Assembly: GCA_917880885.1 (NCBI GenBank)
Contig: OU862928.1
Span: forward strand, 38,428,962 to 38,492,961
Direction of reading: 5' to 3'
Source: Limnephilus marmoratus
Taxonomy: Eukaryota > Arthropoda > Insecta > Trichoptera > Limnephilidae
Length of the DNA: 64,000 nucleotides
Part shown: positions 55,801-64,000 of the stretch, piece by piece
Position numbering within the stretch: position 1 is the first letter of the stretch
How the letters are laid out: every line of letters begins with the position of its first letter
The notes under the pieces: model-generated
What the model was told of the DNA's origin: nothing
The model's input: only the letters and a program-made list of their open reading frames with translations
The model's database searches: none
Position numbers and translations under genes: made by a program

Positions 55801-58800
55801 TTTTTCCAAAAGAAGAATTTTTAAAAAATATCATCGTTTTAGCACTTGGGTTTGGTCGTTTAAACACTTGGTGTCGGTCATTTCTTTGGCCCTATGGCAC
55901 CGACGCGGCTGAAATTTCGAATTCTTACTAAGAATCATGGTCTGTATAAGAATTAATCAAAAACTCTTCCTAAAGAAGAATTTTATAAAAATATCTTCGT
56001 TTAAGTACTTGGGTTTGGTCGTTTAAACACTTGGGGTCGGTCCATAACTTTTGCCCTATGGCAACGATGCAGCTTAAATTTCGAATTCTTACTAAGAATC
56101 ATGGTCTGTACACGAATCAATCAAAAATTCTTCATAAAGAACAATTTAAAAAAAAATATCTTCGTTTTCGTACATGGGCTTGGTCGTTTAAACACTTGGG
56201 GTCGGTCATTACTTTGGCCCTATGGCACCGACGCGGCTGAAATTTCGAATTCTTACTAAGAATTATGGTCGGTACACGAATCAATCGAAAATTCTTCCCA
56301 AAGAAGAATATTTAAAAAATATCATCGTTTTAGCACTTGGGTTCGGTCCCTTAAACACTTGGTGTCGGTCATTTCTTTGGCCCCACGGCACCGACGCGGC
56401 TGAAATTTCGAATTCTTACTTAGAATCATGGTCTGTACAAAAATTAATTAAATTACTCTTCCTAAAGAAGAATTTTATAAAAATATCTTCGTTTTAGTAC
56501 TTGGGTTTGGTCGTTTAAACACTTGGGTTCGGTCCATAACTTTGGCCCTATGGCAACGATGCAGCTTAAATTTCGAATTTTTACTAAGAATCATGGTCTG
56601 TACACGAATCAATCAAAAATTCTTCGCAAAGAAGAATTTTTAAAAAATATCATCGTTTTAGCACTTGGGATCGGTCGTTTAAACACTTGGTGTCGGTCAT
56701 TACTTTGGGCATATGGCACCGACGCGGCTGAAATTTCGAATTCTTACTAAGAATTATGGTCTGTGCACGAATCAATCAAAAAATCATCCTAAAGAACAAT
56801 TAAAAAAAAATATCATCGTTTTAGCACTTGGGTTTGGTCGTTTAAACACTTGGTGTCGGTCATTTCGTTGGCCCTACGGCACCGACGCGGCTGAAATTTC
56901 GAATTCTTACTAAGAATCATGGTCTGTACAAAAATTAATTAAATTACTCTCCCTAAAGAAGAATTTTATAAAAATATCTTCGTTTTAGTACTTGGGTTTG
57001 GTCGTTTAAACACTTGGGGTCGGTCCATAACTTTGGCCCTATGGCAACGATGCATCTTAAATTTCGAATTCTTACTAAGAATCATGGTCTGTTCACGAAT
57101 CAATCAAAAATTCTTCACAAAGAAGAATTTTTAAAAAATATCATCGTTTTGGCACTTGGGTTTGGTCGTTTAAACACTTGGTGTCGGTCATTTCTTTGGC
57201 TCTATGGCACCGAAACGGCTGAAATTTCGAATTCTTACTAAGAATCATGGCCTGTACACGAAGCAACCAAAACTCTTCCTAAGGAAGAATTAAAAAAAAT
57301 ATCATCGCCTTAGCACTTGGGTTTGGTCGTTTAAACACTTAAGGTCAATATTTTGAATTTTTACTTAGAATCATGGTCTGTACACGAATCAATCAAAAAT
57401 TCTTCCTAAAGAACAATTTAAAAAAAATATCTTCGTTTTCGTACTTGGGTTTGGTCGTTTAAACACTTGGGGTCGGTCATTACTTTGGCCCTATGGCACC
57501 GACGCGGCTAAAATTTCGAATTCTTACTAAGAATCATGGTCTGTACACGAATCAATCAAAACATTTTAATTTCGAATTCTTACTAAGAATCATGGCCTGT
57601 ACACGAATCAATAAAAAACTCTTCCTAAAGAATAATTAAAAAAAATATCATCGTCTTAGCACTTGGGTTTGGTCGTTTAAACACTTAAGGTCGGTCATTA
57701 CTTTGGACCTATGGCACCGACGCCGCTGAACTTTTGAAACTAAGAATCATGGCCTGCACACGAATCAATCACAAACTCTTCCTAAAGAAGAATTAAAAAA
57801 AAATATCATTGTTTTAGCACTTGGGTTTGGTCGTTTAAACACTTGGTGTCGGTCATTTCTTTGGCCCTAAGGCACCGACGCTGCTGAAATTTCGAATTTT
57901 TACTAAGAATCATGGCTTGTACAAGAATCAATCAAATACTCTTCCTAAAGAAGAATTTTATAAAAATATCTTCGTTTTAGTACTTGGGTTTGGTCGTTTA
58001 AACCCTTGGGGTTGGTCATTACCTTGGGCCTATGTCACCGACACGGTTGAAATTTCGAATTCTTACTAAGAATTATGGTCTGTACACGAATCAATCGAAA
58101 ATTCTTCCCAAAGAAGAATATTTAAAAAATATCTTCGTTTTAGCACTTGGGTTCGGTCGTTTAAACACTTGGTGTCGGTCATTTCTTTGGCCCTAAGGCA
58201 CCGACGCTGCTGAAATTTCGAATTCTTACTAAAAATCATGGTCTGTACAAGAATCAATCAAAAACTCTTCCTAAATAACAATTTAAAAAAATATCTTCGT
58301 TTTAGCACTTGGGTTCGGTCGTTTAAACACTTGGGGTCGGTCATTACTTTGGTCCTATGGCACCGACGCGGTTGAAATTTCGAATTCTTACTAAGAATCA
58401 TGGTCTGTACACGAATTAATCAAAAACTCTTCCTAAAGAAGAATTTTATAATAATAGCTTCGTTTTAGTACTTGGGTTTGGTCGTTTAAACACTTGGGGT
58501 CGGTCATTACTTTGGTTCTATGGCACCGACGCGGTTGAAATTTCGAATTCTTACTAAGAATCATGGTCTGTACACGAATCAATCGAAAATTCTTCCCAAA
58601 CAAGAATATTTAAAAAATATCATCTTTTTAGCACTTGGGTTCGGTCGTTTAAACACTTTGTGTCGGTCATTACTTTGGGCCTATGGCAACGATGCAGCTT
58701 AAATTTCGAATTCTTACTAAGAATCATGGTCTGTACACGAATCAATCGAAAATTCTTCCCAAAAAAGAATATTTAAAAAATATCATCGTTTTAGCACTTG

Positions 58801-60736
58801 GGTTCGGTCGTTTAAACACTTGGTGTCGGTCATTACTTTGGGTCTATGGCACCGACGTGGCTGAAATTTCGAATTTTTACTAAGAATCATGGTCTGTACA
58901 AGATTCTATCAAAAACTCATCCTAAAGAAGAATTTAAAAAAAATATCTTCGTTTTCGTTCTTGGGTTTGGTCGTTTAAACACTTGGGGTCCGTCATTACT
59001 TTGGCCCTATGGCACTGACGCGGCTGAAATTTCGAATTCTTACTAAGATTCATGGTCTGTACACGAACCAATCAAATATTTTTCCAAAAGAAGAATTTTT
59101 AAAAAATATCATCGTTTTAGCACTTGGGTTTGGTCGTTTAAACACTCGGTGTCGGTCATTTCGTTGGCCCTACGGCACCGACGCGGCTGAAATTTCGAAT
59201 GCTTACTAAGAATCATGGTCTGTACAAGAATTAATAAAAAACTCTTCCTAAAGAAGAATTTTATAAAAATATCTTCGTGTTAGTACTTGGGTTTGGTCGT
59301 TTAAACACTTGGGGTCGGTCCATAACTTTGGCCCTATGGCAACGATGCAGCTTAAATTTCGAATTCTTACAAAGAATCATGGTCTGTACACGAATCAATC
59401 AAAAATTCTTCATAAAAAACAATTTAAAAAAATATCTTCGTTTTCGTACATGGGCTTGGTCGTTTAAACACTTGGGGTCGGTCATTACTTTGGCCCTTTG
59501 GCACCGACGCGGCTGAAATTTCGAATTCTTACTAAGAATCATGGTCTGTACAAGAATTAAAAGAAAAATCTTCCTAAAGAAGAATTTTATAAAAATATCT
59601 TCGTTTCAGTACTTGGGTTTGGTCGTTTAAACACTTGGGGTTGGTCATTACTTTGGTCCTATGTCACCGACACGGTTTAAATTTCGAATTCTTACAAGAA
59701 TTATGGTCGGTACACGAATCAATCGAAAATTCTTCCCAAAGAAGAATATTTAAAAAATATCATCGTTTTAGCACTTGGGTTCGGTCCCTTAAACACTTGG
59801 TGTCGGTCATTTCTTTGGCCCTACGGCACCGACGCGGCTGAAATTTCGAATTCTTACTAAGAATCATGGTCTGTACAAAAATTAATTAAATTACTCTTCC
59901 TAAAGAAGAATTTTATAAAAATATCTTCGTTTTAGTACTTGGGCTTGGTCGTTTAAACACTTGGTGTCGGTCATTTCGTTGGCCCTACGGCACCGACGCG
60001 GCTGAAATTTCGAATTCTTACTAAGAATCATGGTCTGTACACGAATCAATAAAAAATTCTTCCTAAAGAACGATTTAAAAAAAATATCTTCGTTTTCGTA
60101 CTTGGGTTTGGTCGTTTAAACACTTGGGTTCGGTCATTACTTTGGCCCTATGGCACCGACGCGGCTGAAATTTCGACTTCTTACTAAGAATCATGGTCTG
60201 TACAAGAATTAATTAAAAACTCTTCCTAAAGAAGAATTTTATAAAAATATCTTCGTTTTAGTACTTGGGCTTGGTCGTTTAAACACTTGGGGTCGGTCCA
60301 TAACTTTGGCCCTATGGCAACGATGCAGCTTAAATTTCGAATTTTTACTAACAATCATGGTCTGTACACGAATCAATCAAAAAATTTTCCAAAGGAAGAA
60401 TTTTTATAAAATATCATCGTTTTAGCACTTGGGTTTGGTCGTTTAAACACTTGGTGTCGGTCATTTCGTTGGCCCTATGGCACCGACGCGGCTGAAATTT
60501 CGAATTCTTACTAAGAATCATGGTCTGTACAAGAATTAATTAAAAACTCTTCCTAAAGAAGAATTTTATAAAAATATCTTCGTTTTAGTACTTGGGTTTG
60601 GTCGTTTAAACACTTGGGTTCGGTCCATAACTTTGGCCCTATGGCAACGATGCAGCTTAAATTTCGAATTCTTACTAAGAATCATGGTCTGTACACGAAT
60701 CAGTCAAAAACTCTTCCTAAAGAAGAATTAAAAATT
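49855..60736 (+). repeat. Satellite array, main segment
   Basis: The longest uninterrupted satellite stretch. Matching points at 58520, 58683, 58846 and 59009, and at 53126 and 53289, give an exact 163-bp period. Deletion-variant monomers occur at 50352, 52509 and 52969, the last two within a repeat of about 460 bp. Long blocks recur: 53.5-54.55 kb matches 58.9-59.94 kb at an offset of 5,394 bp, 54.92-55.35 kb matches 58.68-59.1 kb at 3,765 bp, and 51.06-51.59 kb matches 56.71-57.24 kb at 5,651 bp. The right border is the Gypsy LTR. Confidence 0.97.
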
Positions 60737-60972
60737 TGTAGCAATTGAACGTGCTACGTAAACTCAGTTAAAAGAAAGCTCTAGAATCATCGGTTGATAG
60801 TTTTTTTATGTGCCATTAAAATTTTCACAATGTTATCAACATATGGAGTGTGTCAGTTTAAAAAATAATAATCAGTACAATTTGTTTCAGCTTGCTGTTC
60901 AAAAGAATTGGAATTTGAATTGCTTGAATTTGAATTCTTAAGTAAGTTCTTCTCACAGCGCAGGTAGCTACA
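60737..60972 (-). mobile_element. 3' LTR of a Ty3/Gypsy element
   Basis: On the - strand it starts TGTAGCTACCTGCGC next to the polypurine tract and ends CAATTGCTACA at the satellite border; TGTAGC...GCTACA gives the usual TG...CA ends. 236 bp. AATT at 60733-60736 is the likely target duplication, but its partner is outside the window. AT-rich, unlike the two solo LTRs. Confidence 0.85.
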
Positions 60973-60990
60973 GTACTCCCTCCCCAGACA
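60973..60990 (-). promoter_or_regulatory. Polypurine tract
   Basis: The - strand reads CTGGGGAGGGAGTAC immediately before the LTR start; this purine run is where plus-strand DNA synthesis of the retrotransposon is primed. Confidence 0.8.
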
Positions 60991-61023
60991 ACGCAGACAT
61001 GGCTGCGGTGGAAAGAGGAATAG

Positions 61024-64000
61024 TCAGATACCGAGGTGATCGGGAAATCGAACCCGCCTTCCAGAACGAGTGGTTGTGTGTGTCCGATCCTTACTGCCAT
61101 CGAACAACGGAAGGGTTGGTTGTGATGTGGCGGCTGGTGACTCTGATGCGGTTTGCGAGTGTGATGTGAAACTCTCAAGATCTTGAGCTACGTATGCTGG
61201 TTTGAGGCGGTCGATGCTCACGGTGATTTCCTTCCCTTTTACCAGTATGGTATATGTTCGTTCGTGCCGACGAACGACTTTATGAGGGCCACTGTAGGGT
61301 TGTTGAAGCGGGCTCTTGACTGTGTCGTCCCTCAGAAAGACGTGAGAAGCTGTGGGAAGATTTTGGAAGACGAAACGATGTCCATAACCATGGCGGGTAC
61401 CTTCAACTGGTCTCAGCTCGTTGAAATGTTTCCGTAGTTCCTTGAGGAAGCTTCCGGTGTCGTCGTTAACATTAGGTCGTGCTGTACATAGAAATTCGCC
61501 GGGTAAGCGGAGCGGCTCGCCGTATACTAGCTCGGCTGAGGTTGTCGCGAGGTCATCTCTCCAAGCTGCTCTGATTCCCGTGAGTACGGTGGCAAGTGTT
61601 TCCGTCCAACGGTTATTCTGATGGCACTTGATCGCTGCTTTCAGTTGACGATGAAATCGTTCCACCATGCCATTTGCTGCGGGGTGGTATGCAGTTGTAT
61701 GGATTTGCGTCGTGCCTGCCAGGAAATTCAACTGCCTGAACAGCCTCGACTCAAATTGTCTCCCTTGGTCCGTAGTAATGCGGAGTGGAGTGCCGAATCT
61801 TGTTATCCAGCCTTTGTAGAAAGCACGCGCCACTGTTTCAGCCTCTTGGTCTGGGATCGGGAATGCCTCTGGCTATCTCGTGAATCTGTCTACGCACGTG
61901 AGACAGTATCGGCATCCTTCTGAAGAAGGCATGACGATTATGTCGATGTGGACGTGCTCGAATCTAGCGGAGGGTCTGGGAAAGGCTCCCAGGGGTGCTG
62001 ACACGTGCCGTGTAATCTTGCTTCGTTGGCATTGAAGGCAATTGCGTGCGAGCTTAATAGTCTCAGCTTTAATGGCCGGCCAGACATAACGTTGAGTTAT
62101 GAGCTTAACCGTGGCCTTAATTCCAGGGTGAGCCAGCTGATGGACCGCATTGAATGCCGCAGGTCTGAACTTCTTCGTGACGAAGGGTCTGGCTATGGTA
62201 GTTGAGACGTCACAGTAGAGATGCGCGTCAGTACCCGGAATATTAATCTTTTTAAGTTGTGGGCTAGAACTTCCTTGCAAGTGTTGTTCCAGTTCAGGGT
62301 CGCACATCTGGTCAGCTGCCAGCGCTGCGTAGTCCAGAGGAGTATCTATCGTCTCGACCCTGGAGAGAGCATCCGCGACGATGTTGTCTTTTCCGGAGAC
62401 GTGTCGGATGTCAGTTGTGAACTGGCTGATATAGTCCAGATGGCGGAATTGCCTTGGTGAGCATTTGTCTGCTTTTTGTTGGAAGGTGAACGTGATAGGC
62501 TTATGGTCTGTAAATATGGTGAACGACCTGCCTTCCACCATGTGGCGAAAGTATTTCACAGCGAGATAGATGGCTAGTAGTTCTCTGTCGTACGCGCCAT
62601 ATTTCTTTTCAGCTGCCGAAAACTTCTTCGAAAAGAATGCTAGAGGCTCCCAGTGACCTGCGACGAATTGGTGGAGTGCGGCACCGGCTGTAGTATCAGA
62701 CGCGTCGCTGACGATAGAGAGTGGGGCGTCGCTCTTCGGGTGAACGAGCAGGGTTGCCTGGGCCAAAGCTTCCTTGCACTTGCTGAAAGCTTCTACTGTT
62801 TCGGCAGTCCAAGACACGAGTTGTTTGCCTTTTTGGTTCCCTTTTAGGAGGTCATTGAGTGGAGCTTGTGTCCTCGCGGCGTTGGGAATAAATCTTCTGT
62901 AAAAATTTATTGCTCCCAGGAAACGGCGGAGATCCTTGATGGAAGCTGGTTGGCTGTAGTTGTTGATGGCCTCCACTATATCTGGGAGGGGTGAAGTGCC
63001 AGCGTCGGACACCGAGTATCCTAGGAATTTGACCTTAGTCAGGCCGAAATGGCATTTGGCGGTGTTGATGACAACACCATATTCCTGCAGGCGCTGGAAT
63101 AATATCTTGAGGTGGGCTAGGTGCTCTTCCTCTGACGTTGAGGCAATAAGGATGTCGTCTATGTAGGCGTAACAGAAATCTAAGCCTCTGGTAACCTCGT
63201 CCATGAAGCGTTGGAAGGTCTGGGCTGCGTTGCGGAGGCCGAAAGACATCACCGGAAATTCGAAGAGTCCGAATGGCGTAGTGATTGCTGTTTTCGGAAT
63301 GTCCTCGGGAGCCACAGGGATTTGATTATATGCCCGCACCAGATCAATCGTTGAGAAGATCTTGGTGCCGCTCAGTGCCTGTGCAAAATCTTGGATGTGG
63401 CGTACGGGGTATCTGTCCGGAATAGTTCTGGCGTTCAATCTTCTATAATCGCCACATGGTCTCCACTGGTCGTCCTTCTTGGGTACCATGTGCAAGGGAG
63501 ATGCCCAAGAGCTCTCGGAAGGTCGAGCGATTCCGAGACGGACCATGGCCTCGAACTCCTTCTTGGCGCGTTTTAACTTGTCAGGAGCAAGGCGTCGTGG
63601 ACGTTCGACTGTTGGAGGTCCTGGCGTGGTGTTAATATGGTGCAGTGTTGCGTGACGAACTTCCCTCCTGGCGCCGTCAGGGCGAGTGATGTCAGGAAAC
63701 TGTTGAAGAAGCTTATGATACGGGGACGTTCCTGTGACCGTCTTAATGGAAGCGATCTTGTTGTCGCTTCGTTTTCCCGTGATGGTCAAATTCGTCACTT
63801 GGTCCAGCAGCCGTTTATTTCGGACATCCACCAGTAGCTCGTACTTGGCGAGAAAGTCTGCCCCGATGATTGGCCTGGAGACGTCTGCAATGACGAAGCT
63901 CCAAGTAAAGTCGCGTCGCAATCCCAGATCCAGGTTGAGCGTTAGGCTGCCATAAGTAGCGATTGTGCTGCCATTTGCTGCTGCCAGTTTGTATGTCGCT
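61024..64000 (-). pseudogene. pol: Ty3/Gypsy pol polyprotein, partial, with one in-frame stop
   Basis: One continuous - strand frame enters from the right edge and ends near 61024. Order: end of retropepsin (RPIIGADFL, about 63870), reverse transcriptase ([14 protein letters not shown]; catalytic YIDDIL near 63150), RNase H ([12 protein letters not shown], then TDHKPITF), integrase zinc-binding part ([19 protein letters not shown]) and integrase core with Asp in HVHIDIIV, Asp in TDQGRQFES and Glu in NGMVERFHR, followed by a GPF/Y-like PYSGPHKVVRR. A TAG at 61873-61875 interrupts the integrase between the first and second catalytic Asp; otherwise the frame is intact, so the copy is young. The motif set fits the Ty3/Gypsy order PR-RT-RH-IN; a CsRN1-type clade is possible. 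Gag and the 5' LTR lie beyond the window. No envelope gene follows. Confidence 0.93.

Noticed and set aside
33825..60736. Dozens of 60-96-codon + strand frames beginning MAPTRLKFRILTKNHGLYTN
   Set aside because: They are one reading of the satellite monomer. The period is not a multiple of three, A-run length changes break the frame from unit to unit, and no start context or splice signals are kept.
61183..63955. Many + strand frames opposite the Gypsy pol gene
   Set aside because: They are antisense shadows of a long coding frame with recognisable domains on the - strand.

Overview
The window is nuclear DNA of an arthropod, most likely an insect. It has spliceosomal introns with GT-AG borders, a metazoan glutathione-synthesis gene, and a repeat load of mariner, hAT, PIF/Harbinger, piggyBac-like, non-LTR and Ty3/Gypsy elements. 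I do not name a species. Only one host gene is recognised with confidence: Gclm, the regulatory (modifier) subunit of glutamate-cysteine ligase, on the + strand. Five coding exons are visible (7216-7462, 13070-13171, 14000-14077, 15242-15427, 17655-17803). The exon coding the N-terminus is not recognised and probably lies left of the window.

Layout. 1-7200: a 94-bp tandem array with a TATA-like motif in each unit, a foldback element, a hAT-type element and two mariners, the second ending 87 bp before a Gclm exon. 7216-17803: Gclm, whose introns carry MITEs, 37-bp and 96-bp tandem arrays, an RTE fragment, a TTAA-site element and a hAT-type element. 17804-25700: MITEs, a Penelope-like scrap with a hammerhead-like core, and a nest of elements including two internally deleted PIF/Harbinger copies. 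25717-30390: a 4.7-kb hAT element with perfect 8-bp target duplications. It carries a transposase remnant and a decayed C2H2 zinc-finger array, and is itself split by a second hAT-type element. 30391-33820: a possible exon, unassigned sequence and more dispersed repeats.

33825-60736 is a satellite of about 163-bp monomers (roughly 20 kb of satellite, on the order of 120-130 units). It has deletion-variant monomers and duplicated multi-kilobase blocks. It is broken by a 4.6-kb composite of three non-LTR fragments and by two solo LTRs with 4-bp target duplications. 60737-64000 is the 3' end of a Ty3/Gypsy element on the - strand (short LTR, polypurine tract, protease/RT/RNase H/integrase ORF with one in-frame stop), which runs out of the window.

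The genes do not form a pathway. The window shows one housekeeping gene beside a satellite block, with insertions whose nesting order can be read from target-site duplications. Boundaries, duplications and motifs were read by eye; family names rest on recognisable motifs and were not confirmed by database search.
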